Shown piece by piece: positions 11,276-21,113 of a DNA stretch of 64,000 nucleotides. Location of the stretch: NCBI RefSeq assembly GCF_958298935.1, contig NC_084944.1:18135679-18199678 (forward strand), read 5' to 3'. This DNA is from Phragmites australis (taxonomy: Eukaryota; Streptophyta; Magnoliopsida; Poales; Poaceae). The notes under the pieces were generated by a model that saw only the letters and a program-made list of their open reading frames with translations, had not been told where the DNA came from and searched no databases. Position 1 is the stretch's first letter. The number at the start of each line of letters is the position of its first letter. Made by a program: the position numbers and the translations under genes.

Positions 11276-12408
11276 CACACACGCAGTAGGTTGGCAGTGA
11301 GTGAAAGGTAAGACTTAGTCATTGCCAATCTGCTAGCTTTTCCTCTTGAATTCCTGAGATACTGCATTACTTGGCATAGCGAGAGAAAGATATTGCATAC
11401 ATCTGGAAGATTTTACATCTCACGCACAGTTGCTTGGTTGATGTAATGCATATTAGGATAAGTTAGTATCATGCCGGTTGATAGACAACGACACGATAAT
11501 TGATCCATATACATAATTATTTTATTTATAAGCGAAAGCTGTTGCTTTGACACATGTTACCAGCTGGAATGGTACTTGGGTCTATAGGCTGCTGTTACAA
11601 CAACGACTACAAATGTTGTAGTTTTTCTCTCTTTCCCCGTACGCGGGAGGGGGGGGGGGGGCGCAAACATTATACATGATATGATCTTTGCTGCTAAAAA
11701 ATGATGCAACCTCCAATTAGTTCAAGACGCCATGGCACAACATTTCTTATGGATCTCTTTGGGTAAGCATTTCTTATAGATCTCTTTGGTAAGAAATGGA
11801 TGGGTGACAAACTATATGTTGGTAAATACACTTGCAAACTATTTTTTTCAAGTTTATACAACCAACAAGAGTATATTTCCGACCTGTACATTACCAGGAT
11901 ACACATAGCCAAATAAAAACAAAAATCGAATGAAAGTAAATCTGAATAATCTAGAATACACTTCCAAGAAGGTCTAGGTTGGTGTATGTTCGATCCGTAA
12001 AGTCTAGACTGCCATTAAAAATGGGTAAAGATCAATCTGATCACCCGCACCAAGTATGCGCATACTGTAGCGACTATCTCTCAACGCCCCTGTCGCTACA
12101 AAATAGGCCATATACGGAGCCAACGTATACAAGCGTAGATAACTTGCAAAGGAGAAATAATTTATTTTTTGTTAAATATAATTTTATTTCTACATAATCA
12201 TATAGATCAACAAAAGGTAGTAGAGCCACAATTATATCGGCTTTTATTTTTTTACTTAGGCCACGTAGCTAATTACCAAATATATTGGGCGTGCTATGTG
12301 GTGGGTAAAGTTTTGGAAGCCACTTGGACTATAAACCACGTTGATTGGGTAAAATAGCGGTAAAAAAGTATTTAATCGTCTCATCCTTATGACAAAAAAC
12401 AATACTTT
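11276..12408. other. intergenic, no gene seen
   Basis: AT-rich upstream region of the NB-ARC-like gene. It contains a G-run at 11648-11661 and several short ORFs without recognisable domains. Confidence 0.4.
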
Positions 12409-14356
12409 TAGCTACCTTTTCAATGTCTTTTAGATATATTATCCTTAGTTAAGAGAACTCTTTTACGTAGCACCATAGAAAGATCTTAATTTTAAGAGAT
12501 ACCTTTAATTTTCACAGTTGTCTATTCATTTCTGGTGTATCTATATGCATTAGAGCGTCGTATAAGGAGTTAACACAGAAAATTCCAGATTGGAAAAGGA
12601 TCCACAGGAATTCGTCACACCCGTGAGTTAAGGCAATATTGGCCAAGCGTTATAGCATCTCATTCCAAGCTATCTTCTCCGGAACAATATGTTAGGTGGC
12701 TACGGTGTCCTCCTGCTTGTTTCGCGAGATATTATTTAGGCGAGGATATTAGTCTCTCTGAGTGGTGTATTTTCCAATCATTGATCCTACCAGAATTTGA
12801 TTTGGGAAACATGCTTAACGATGAAGGAGACAAAACGAAAAAAAATATGTTAGACCTTCATCAGTCCAGCCCAAAAATGAAAATTACCTGATTTCCACAT
12901 GACTTGAGATAAAGATTTGGAACCAAGATATTTGTACTACTAAATCTGATCATTACAAATATATTCAAGTTGAGTATTAAGGCTGACATTCTAGATAAAT
13001 GACCTATCTTCACCTAGTGAAATGGAAAGCATGACAATTAGTTTATTTTTGTCTTGGGAAATATTGACCATTAGTTGGGGCTTGACGAAGACCTTTACTT
13101 AGGGCTATTAACTATTTGGTACTGCATCAAGCAGTCACCTATTTGTATTTGTCATTTACATTAATGTCGATGTTGAAATGGTTTAAGGGATGTCTCATAG
13201 CACTACACCATATCTGATTGACCTTAGTTGCTACCTTTCCAATGTCTTTTAGATATATTATCTTTAGTTAAGAGAACTCTTTTACATAGGTACCATAAAA
13301 ATTAATTTTAAGAGGTACCTTCAATTTTCACAGTTGCCTATTCATTTCTGGTGTATCTGTATGCATTAAGGCGTCACAGGAATTCATCACACCCGTGAGT
13401 TAAGGCAATATTGGCCAAGCGCTATAGCATCTCATTCCAAGCTATCAGCTTGGGGCCAATAAGGCTTCTCCGGAACAATATGTTAGGTGGCTATGGTGTC
13501 CTCCTGCTTGTTTCGCGAGATATTATTTAGGCGAGGATATTAGTCTCTGAGTGGCGTATTTTCCAATCATTGATCCTACCACAATTTGATTTGGAAAACA
13601 TGCTTAACGATGAAGGAGCCAAAACAAAAAAGAATATGTTAGACCTTCATCAGACGAGCCCAAAAATGAAAATTACCTGATTTCCAGGTGACTTGAGATA
13701 AAGATTTGGAACCAAGATATTTGTTCCGCAATAACTCTTGCCAGGTCTCCTCTCCCGTCTCTAACTTAAAAAGCAACTTGCAAAGGAGTACTCTATTTTG
13801 CGCATCTAGATCTTTGATCCCTAAACCACCCTGGTCTTTAGGTTAGCAAATGACACTCCACTTTGCAAGATGGTACTTCTTCTTTTGACTATTGCTTTGG
13901 CAGTATAATCTTTTGCCACTTGCAAACTATCTTTGGATAGTAAGAATTTGAGGGACAAACTATAATGGCAGATAATTAGGGATTTGTTGTCTCAGTGTAT
14001 GTTAGGAAATGAATGAGATGGGCACATGTAGGCTTGTTTCTTTTAGGTAGCTTAGCTTGGTGTGTACTACTAAATCTGATCATTACAAACATATTCAAGT
14101 TGAGTATTAAGGTTGACATTCCAGATAAATGACCTATGTTCACCTAGTGAAATGGAAAGCATGACAATTAGTTTATTTTTGTCTTGGGAAATATTGACCA
14201 TTAGTTGGGGCTTGATGAAGACCTTTACTTAGGGCTATTAACTATTTGGTACTGCATCAAGCAGTCACCTATTTGTATTTGTCATTTACATTAATGTCGA
14301 TGTTGAAACGGTTTAAGGGATGTCTCATGGCACTACACCATATCTGATTGACCTTC
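12409..14356. repeat. large tandem duplication (copy 1 12409-13224, copy 2 13225-14356)
   Basis: Both copies start near TTAG-TTGCTACCTTT-CAATG and end with CACTACACCATATCTGATTGACCTT, and the intervening sequence is collinear and highly similar. Copy 2 is longer because a LINE fragment (13724-14064) interrupts it. Copy 1 holds a short stretch around 12560-12590 that copy 2 lacks. No coding function was recognised. Confidence 0.85.
13724..14064 (-). mobile_element. LINE ORF2 fragment inserted in the tandem repeat
   Basis: On the minus strand a short stretch encodes KYHLAKWSVIC, KDQGGLGIKDL and LCKLLFKLETGEETWQELL, the conserved C-terminal part of plant LINE ORF2 just after the reverse transcriptase. 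The sister copy at 12909-12945 is uninterrupted at the same site (..ATATTTG/TACTACTAAATC..), so the insertion post-dates the tandem duplication. No poly(A) tail or clear target repeat was found. Confidence 0.7.
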
Positions 14357-14479
14357 CGTGTTATGAAACCAACTCAACTACCGAAGCAGGCATTGATTTA
14401 AGTCATGGATTATATTCACATATATGGCTTTGTTACCTGTAAATATTGGTGCACATACTTTCATCACCAGCAAATTTGC

Positions 14480-14820
14480 CTCAAATGCAAACTCTTGTCG
14501 AGAAAGGTGAACATACATCCAAAAACTCTTGTTGGGAAAGGTGGCACTAGAATCAATGCAACCGGGTTCTCTTCATCTTCCCCGTCTGCTACCTTGTTAC
14601 GGCTTTGAGCTCCTGACAACTGAGAAGGGTGCTTTGAAACGTGGATTAGCTGCAATGATATTCGAAGACATAATAGCAGGATTTATGATGCCGCCTAAGA
14701 AGTTGAGGCTGGTCCCTGGAATCACGGTTTGTTCTGTTATTTCTGCAAATTGTGCTGCAGAGAAGCATCAGCTCCCATCATAACCGAGAAGGAAATGCCG
14801 AAGATTATACATTTCATTGT
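14480..14820 (+). pseudogene. NB-ARC-like family relic A (3' part)
   Basis: Short frames match the C-terminal third of the NB-ARC-like family. HPKTL lines up with EHPKD/EHPKN, FSSSSPSATLLRL lines up with the Ser-rich SSPSSSTLRLM of relic D, and AAMIFEDIIAGFMMPPK lines up with the (V/I)xFGDLIxG..xPK segment. A frameshift or stop lies after LLRL (about 14608). Another frame shows PRRKCRR near 14785-14805, like the basic tail of the intact genes. The N-terminal two thirds are absent. Confidence 0.6.
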
Positions 14821-15243
14821 AGCCCATTGATTTTAAACATCCATCCTGAATAATGCAAATTTTAATTGTGTATTCCGTATTTGCGATAGAAATGACAATG
14901 ATTATCTGCACTTGGCACTAAAGTATTTTTGTCAAGGAAGTCAATAGACTTCGTTTTCCTTATTGATTCTCATTGACATTTCACAAGACAATGTTGCTGT
15001 CTTGCTGTAAAGGTCCTTGTCATATTTTAATGTAGCAGTTCCCTGCGCTTGACTCCATCAACTCGCATTCCGGAAGTTGTCACTCTGCATTTACTAGCAT
15101 CAGCCTAAGGTACAACTTGCAAAGTATCACCATCTGTGGTCTACGAGGTTGAGGTGGATATATCAAGAAACCCACAAAATATATTTTAATGCTACACGTC
15201 ATCAGTCTCCGACCCTTCAGTCTCAAGCTCAAGTTTTTTCAAG

Positions 15244-15318
15244 ATGGAAGCTGTTGTCTGCGGTTGCAGTGATGACGTTAGCCGTTTCATCTCCTTTCTG
15301 ATCAATAATTTTTGACAA
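15244..15318 (+). pseudogene. NB-ARC-like family relic B (5' end)
   Basis: An ATG opens MEAVVCGCSDDVSRFISFLI, matching the first residues of the intact family members (METAITAVAGELVSRIISF; MEAAISAIASEIFSRI), then a TGA ends the frame. Only about 24 codons remain before unrelated AT-rich sequence. Confidence 0.6.
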
Positions 15319-15350
15319 CTTTTAAGGTGGACAACAATTAACATAGACTA

Positions 15351-15454
15351 TTCAATTCCTCGATCGGATAGTTTAGATCAATCTAATGATATATTTTGCC
15401 ACTTCAATTCCTTGATCGGATAGTTTAGATCAATCTAATGATATATTTTGCCAT
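15351..15454. repeat. 52-bp tandem repeat, two copies
   Basis: TTCAATTCCTCGATCGGATA..TTTTGCC at 15351-15402 is repeated at 15403-15454 with only one or two mismatches. The near-identity indicates a recent duplication. Confidence 0.85.
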
Positions 15455-15600
15455 CTCCTATATCATAGTATCCTCTACAAATATCATAAGGATACTATTG
15501 AAAATAGAATAAATGATAAACTTACAAATAATTGAATTTAAATAGGATAAAGTAGTAATCCTAATTTTAAATATTTTTTTACGGATTCATATCGATCGGC

Positions 15601-15822
15601 TCATTGTGGTTCTTCATTGTGCCATGTCATCCGGCAGCTGGGGTCGGAGTCGCCCACGGCGCCCGCGAGGAGCTTCCAGATGTGCGCGCACAGTGCCACG
15701 AAGCTCGACGCGCGGCGCCCGCCGGCCTCAGCCTGGAGCGCTTCCAGGTCGGCCGCCTCGATGCGGTACAGGCGATGCCGGATGGCCGCAGCCAGGAGGG
15801 GGTTGATCATGGTCTCCGGCTT
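15601..15822 (-). pseudogene. BAHD acyltransferase fragment
   Basis: On the minus strand, about 60 codons read IRHRLYRIEAADLEALQAEA .. FVALCAHIWKLLAGAVGDSD .. SCRM. This is the middle of plant BAHD (hydroxycinnamoyl/anthocyanin) acyltransferases, just before the usual VDGR motif. The sequence diverges at TWHNEEPQ. The catalytic HxxxD and DFGWG motifs are not present, so this is a fragment. It is GC-rich relative to its surroundings, which fits a captured exon piece. Confidence 0.65.
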
Positions 15823-15827
15823 GACTG

Positions 15828-16183
15828 GTGTTGTCTACTTGTTCTGGTTTCCTAAACGTCAGTGTCCCATGGCAACAGCCCGTGGTTCGGCGGTCAGTGT
15901 CCCATGGCATCCAGGCGGTCTGTTCCGCCGGCACGCCCAGGACGATCCGGTACGTGCGGGCGGACGATTTCTGGAACTTCAACCAGCTCGGATGGGCCAC
16001 GTTCCAGTTCCATGGCCGGTCCGTGTTCAACCTGAGAACGGACAATGCGATCTTCTTCTTCGGCATAATGGTGTGCGTCCGGCCCGGCGTCAACGGGCGG
16101 CTGACCCCTCTGGTCATCGAGCTGCCTCGCAGCGAGGAGACCATGGACATCGATCATCGTCCTCACTACCGGGTCAGCAGGTG
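15828..16183 (+). other. unidentified GC-rich ORF, possible captured exon
   Basis: An open frame of about 118 codons contains RADDFWNFNQLGWATFQFHG and VRPGVNGRLTPLVIELPRSE and runs into a good splice donor (CAG/GTGAGA at about 16181). I do not recognise the family. Its high GC and its position beside the BAHD fragment suggest gene-fragment capture, but no terminal inverted repeats were found. Confidence 0.3.
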
Positions 16184-16801
16184 AGAACAATTCAGTTTTC
16201 CTAGTGATTTTCTGATGATAGATGTCCATAGATCACAGCTCACAGTAGATCATACATTCATCCTGATGAGAATATGAACTGTAACTTGCACACTATGTAA
16301 CATAGCTCATAGCTTCCAGAGTCACAGTACTTCTGTAGTTTGAGTAGTTGCTGCATGTAGTATCCTCTTCTTGGGGTTTTCCTTCCAATTTAGTCAAGTT
16401 TCTTTGACTTGTTTGGTTAGGACTACTCTGAAGCATGATGCACGTAGCAGAAGCTGTCAGATGGAAATAATTTCAGGTTTGTTGTATTTACAGTGCCTTG
16501 TGAGATTAAGCAGTGCTTTCACTGATGCTAAAAATGGTTTGGATATATATATTATCATATTCATTTCTTACTGTGACCGTCTGATCAGAAAAGTCAGTCA
16601 ATTCTGTTGATCTTCTTATTGTCTTCCTTCTTGTTATGCGCAGAAGTGTGAGCATTAATGCTTTAACAGTTGCATCATCCATGTCATGCTGATCAGCCAT
16701 CGTATTATTTTACTTGTTCTCTTGTGAATTCAGCTGCTGAGGAGTTGCGGTACCCAATGTTGTTGCGCCATAGAGGAATATACGAGCAGGACTTCTGACA
16801 A
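16184..16801. other. intergenic, no gene seen
   Basis: AT-rich sequence between the unidentified ORF and duplicated block copy B. It could be an intron of whatever gene supplied that ORF, but no downstream exon was identified. Confidence 0.35.
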
Positions 16802-19510
16802 CAGCTTCACAATTCATCTTTTCAGAAATCAAAAGCATTGCTGCTTCAGATACAACGACATGAGAATTGGCTTGTCTTGTGTGTCCAGATAGTTTCAGAA
16901 ATCTCAGAGAAACTTCTGTTTCTGTTAGTTAGGTTTTATACATTCTCCTGACAGGAAGCAACTTGTCTTGGCACTTCAGTTGCAAAACTTGCAAACTGCC
17001 GAAAGCATTATATGGAAATAACGCAGTACGGTTTTGCTAGAACTGAATTGTTTCCTATACAATTGTTGTGTTTCAAATGGACATAAACTCAAAATTTGTG
17101 TACAAATGATTTTACACTTTCTAAAGAAAACTGATGGTTGCATAATTAAATTTAACATTGTTACATGCCACTCTTCTCTGATGAATTGTTTGGTCACTCG
17201 TATCGATAAAAATTTAACTGCTACATTATCGTTTAGTTTGAAATGAGATTATGACGTGTATGGGATTTGTGAGATAAAAATGTACACATAATTGGAAAGG
17301 AAGAGGTACGGAGGAGAGAGGGTCTACACATTACATACCATCAATTCCATTGACGCAAGACATCTAACCTCTTGATCAGTGAAATTTTGTGGGGCTACAA
17401 ATTATGCCAAGTAGTCCAACCACACACAGACCGTTTGCAGTTTCTGCCCTGCACACATGCTGATCGATTGCTCTCGTAGCTTCACTTCATCCATACAAAT
17501 ATGCGATGAAGCTTCATGGCCAATTTTACGGTTTCAAGCTGTAGGAACGAGAATGACGACTAGAGGGGGGTGAATAGGTGCCTCAACAAATTTCTTTCGA
17601 AATAGATAGCCTTTTCCTATTTCTCACCCAACGCACCTCAAAACGCTCAAGCGGAAGCAAAAGAATTAAAGAGACAAAGCAAGAAGACTACTTCCATGGC
17701 AACATGACTTCACAGATAGAATATGAACCATAGGTTCCATTCAGGACCATTCCATATGTCTTTGTGCACAAAAACTCGCAACTTCCAAAGAAACTAGATA
17801 AGATGGACACCGGACAAGCTTATCCTTCAAAATGATAGTCTAGTGGCAAGGAGACTCAAGACCCGCTCAAATACATGAGTATGTGAGTATTTAAGCCACT
17901 AGCATCAAGAAAAATAACCCTGCAAAGGTGAAATATTGCAGCTCAAAGAAAAAGATCACCGAGCAATAAACCTCTCCAAGTTGATGATCTAGAGGCAAGG
18001 GTACTCAAGACCCATGAGCATACACTAGTATGTGAGTTTTTAAGCCTCTAACAACAAGAAGAATGATCTCACAAGGTGCTGAAATTTCAGCCTAAAAACC
18101 AAAACGAAAATCAAAACCGAAAATCGAAAAACTTGCAAACTTGCAAGGGAACCAATAGAGGGAAACTAGAAGGAGGGGAATTCAAGCATATGCAAAAATA
18201 TAAACTAAATTACTCAAAGAGGTCAGCCCTATTTTAGACAGATTACAAAGATTTATCTCTCAAAACTCTCACCTATTACATAGGCTAAGCACTCATCATT
18301 CTCTCCTCTAAAATCCTAGCTCTAAGGCTTTCAAATTAGTGGCACAAGGGGGCTCAAGTGGCTGGTTCAAAGCTCTCTCTAGCCCTACCCCTCTATTTAT
18401 AGCTTAGGAAACTTGACCCTTAAGTTTCCTAGCTTTTCCCCAAAATACCCCTCTCTTGTAGTGCACTCCTACCTACCACCGAGGGCATTTTGGTCCTTTT
18501 TCTTCTCCATTCATCGGACGGTCGCGGCGCCTTCACGACTTAGCTTCGCCTCGACGCAAGCTTCACGATGGTGCCACATACTCATACAGTCCTCCCATGG
18601 TTTTGAGGCCAAATCGCGAAACCGCCTGCACGCTTCTCAAAGCATGACTCACCGCCTTGCTTACACCTTAAGCAAGCGCTTCGATGTCGACGCGTGTACT
18701 CCGTCATGCGATCCTGACCGCCGGCAAGTCTCTCCCGCTCCCGATCCCTCGGGCTGCCTTGTCACTTGCATCGGCATCCCATTCGCTTGACTTTGTCAAC
18801 ACGCCGTCTCCATCCGCCTTCAATGCTTTGCTTGACCTCCACGTGTTCAGCTAGGATCACCCTTGACTCCGCCCGGCCTCCTTGATCGTCTGGCACCAAG
18901 CACTCTGCTTGGCCCCGATCATTCTGCCGTCGACCGTCAAGCTGCAACCATCACCTGCACACCATGAGACAAGCAAACACATATCTCCAACTCCAATTCC
19001 AATTAGTCCATAATCAATATGCTAAAATAAAGTCTCAAATTAATTCAAATCACATCAAAACTCATGCAAAATCGAAGATCATCAAACCAAATAAATGATA
19101 ATGTCAATCACTCATAAAAAAAAACCAATACACATTACAACTTGGTTTCTCACAAGCAAGACCTAGATTCTGCATATTTCCCTTTGCGGTTTCAAACAGG
19201 CCCTACTCGGTTTCAAACATGACCTTTTTTCTTCATCAGAAAGCATAAAAAAAGCACCGAATGGTCATATGTAGTGCTACAGCAGAAAGGTGAGGAGTCA
19301 TGCCAAGACTGCGGACTGCCCCACGATCTTCTTACTATTAATTATGGCACAGTGACATCTCTAGGTCAGTGCTACAGTGCACCACCGTTGCTTTTGCTTG
19401 TTTGGTCAAACAAACGCAACTCGTCAGAGAATTCAGAAACCTGATGCACGCGAGTACTGAAGTACTAGCAGATGTTTATTTCATGTTTGGTGCTTTTTCA
19501 AAACAAAGTT
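16802..19510. repeat. duplicated intergenic block, copy B
   Basis: Collinear with copy A (6724-7932), with many single-base differences and small indels. Copy B lacks the SINE of copy A but is split by an insertion at 17538-19182. Confidence 0.9.
17538..19182 (-). mobile_element. 1645-bp retroelement-like insertion (LTR-like), reverse orientation
   Basis: Copy A defines the empty site. The insert is flanked by TTTACGGTTTCAA (17525-17537) and TTTGCGGTTTCAA (19183-19195), a 13-bp repeat with one mismatch. Read on the minus strand it has a TATA box (CTATAAATAG near 18400) and ends with CACCTATTCACCCCCTCTAG and GTTCCTACA. To my knowledge the CTATTCACCCCCTCTAG motif is common next to copia LTR ends in grasses, and a similar motif is at 24606-24625. 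An imperfect repeat of about 130 bp (17832-17958, 17982-18100) is internal. No protease, RT or poly(A) is seen. A solo LTR or a non-autonomous element are both possible; a 13-bp target repeat is long for an LTR element. Confidence 0.6.
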
Positions 19511-19930
19511 AACAGGCTACAAAGTGACTTTCGTTCTAGGGATCAGATCAGATTTTGATCCTCTCTCATTGGCCATTTCATCTCACAAAGCAAGCATAAC
19601 ATTGGCCATGAGCAATCAGCTCCGTAGTACTACAATCATAGGATGCCTCATCAAGCAAATCATACCACAGAAACAGATTAACAATGGATCAAAAGCAAAC
19701 CAATTAACTAACCACCATCATGAAGTTATGATCATCATTGGTTATTGATACCCCCAGGTTAGGTCAGTTCATACACACCTTCTCAGGTCAAAGAAAACCA
19801 TGGTAAACACATCAAACTTGGATTTTCTTATACATTGCAATTATATAGAAATAATTAAACTAGTAACATCTCTAGTTCTCTACTAGGCAAGATACATCAG
19901 AATTCAGTGCTAATTGCAAATTTGCAGCCA
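19511..19930. other. intergenic, possible 3' UTR of OXS3-like relic
   Basis: No coding region recognised. It lies downstream of the minus-strand OXS3-like relic and may include its former 3' UTR. Confidence 0.3.
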
Positions 19931-20441
19931 CTAAGTATCAGTGCTATTTTGGAGATCGGATAATGAGAAGGACCTGGGAGACCTGAAGGTCCCAAGGCCA
20001 TTTCTGCTCGCCATGCCCATCTGCGTGTTCGCGTTGAGCCTAGGTGGAGGCAACGATAATGCCGGCGCATCCCTAACGTTCTTGCCGCGGTGCGGGAGGT
20101 GGTTGTACTCGTTGGAGTCGGAGTCATCCTCCTCTCCTTCCTCCCCCTCGGCGACGGCGTGGTCGGGGGCGAGGAGCGGGGGCAGGTAGGTGGCCGTGGC
20201 GAGCGAGCTGCAGGAGGTTCGTCGGGACCAATTCGCCAGGATGCGGCGCCGCTTGTTGAAGGGGTTCTCCGGCTTGGCAAGCTCCTTGGCAGCCGCCATC
20301 GTCGATGTCGCCTCAGCAAGGCTGGTGAACGACTTGGACTTGCTGGAGTAGAAGTTGGAGAGGCCACTCCTGATAACACCAAATTAAGCACGACGGCGAC
20401 GGCGACCCGATCGACAAGCTCTCCATCAGCACCTTGTTCAT
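19931..20441 (-). pseudogene. OXS3-like (OXIDATIVE STRESS 3 family) 3' relic
   Basis: On the minus strand the sequence reads MNKVLMESLSIGSPSPS, then after a frame change near 20380 GLSNFYSSKSKSFTSLAEA, then LAKPENPFNKRRRILA, then an acidic stretch (EGEEGEEDDSDS) and RSPRSFSLSDLQN before the stop at 19931. The SKSFTSL and ENPFNKRRR blocks are the conserved core of plant OXS3 proteins, chromatin-associated stress-tolerance factors. The N-terminal exon is missing, and the fragment begins exactly where the NB-ARC relic on the other strand begins. Truncation plus frameshift argue for a pseudogene. Confidence 0.65.
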
Positions 20442-21046
20442 GGAGTTGGAAAGAAAACTCTGGTTGCGCATATATGCAGCAATGAAAAGGTTCGCTCCAG
20501 TTTTTCTTCAATTCTGAACTTAAATGGAGATGATTTTTTGGAGAATTCACAGCCAAAATCTCAAAATTGACAAGGCTTTGATTATAGTTGTTCTTTGTTC
20601 AAATGTGAGTAACAATGAATGGGCAAAGTTCCATTCATCCTTGACTCGTAAGAGTAAAGGAAGTAAGGTGATACTTGTAAGTAGGTTTCAAGTGTTAGGA
20701 AGATTTGCAACTGTGAAGCCAATTCTCCTCAACAGTCTTTCAGATGAAGAGTTCATCTACCTGTTCAAGACACTTGCGTTTGGAAGTGCAAACCCAGAGG
20801 TACACCCAGAGTTAGCATCCGTAGTTCAAGCATTTGTGACAAAATTGGGAGGGTAACCAATCGATGCACATATTATTGCAGATATGTTGAGGAAGAATGT
20901 TAACCTCCAATTCTGGCTTTGTATGTTGGAAATATGCAAGATGATGGTCCGTAGAAATTTCTACCAGTTTGGCGAGCACCCAAAAGTACATTTTGGGAGA
21001 GGACAAATGGTAGAAATTGTATTTTGCAGCTGCTGCTCCTCCACTC
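20442..21046 (+). pseudogene. NB-ARC-like family relic C (P-loop to C-terminal region)
   Basis: Begins abruptly at the P-loop: GVGKKTLVAHICSNEKVRSS (20442-20501), matching FGKKTLVAHVCADERVRSH of the 49229 gene. Homology continues in another frame with SKGSKVILVSRFQVLGRFAT and FKTLAFGSANPEVHPELASV, an in-frame TAA at 20854, then HIIADMLRKNVNLQFWLCML and QFGEHPKVHFG. At least one frameshift (about 20520-20560) and one stop break it. The first about 198 codons and the C-terminal tail are lost. Confidence 0.8.
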
Positions 21047-21054
21047 CAGGTCTT

Positions 21055-21113
21055 GTTTTTTTTTTATAAAAGAGAGACTTTATTAACTCTTATCGTTACA
21101 TCAAACTGATACA
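21055..21113 (-). mobile_element. LINE 3' tail fragment
   Basis: On the minus strand, GAGTTAATAAAGTCTCTC is followed by TTTTATAAAAAAAAAA, the form of a LINE 3' UTR with a poly(A) tail. It directly abuts the LTR that starts at 21114. Too short to classify further. Confidence 0.45.
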
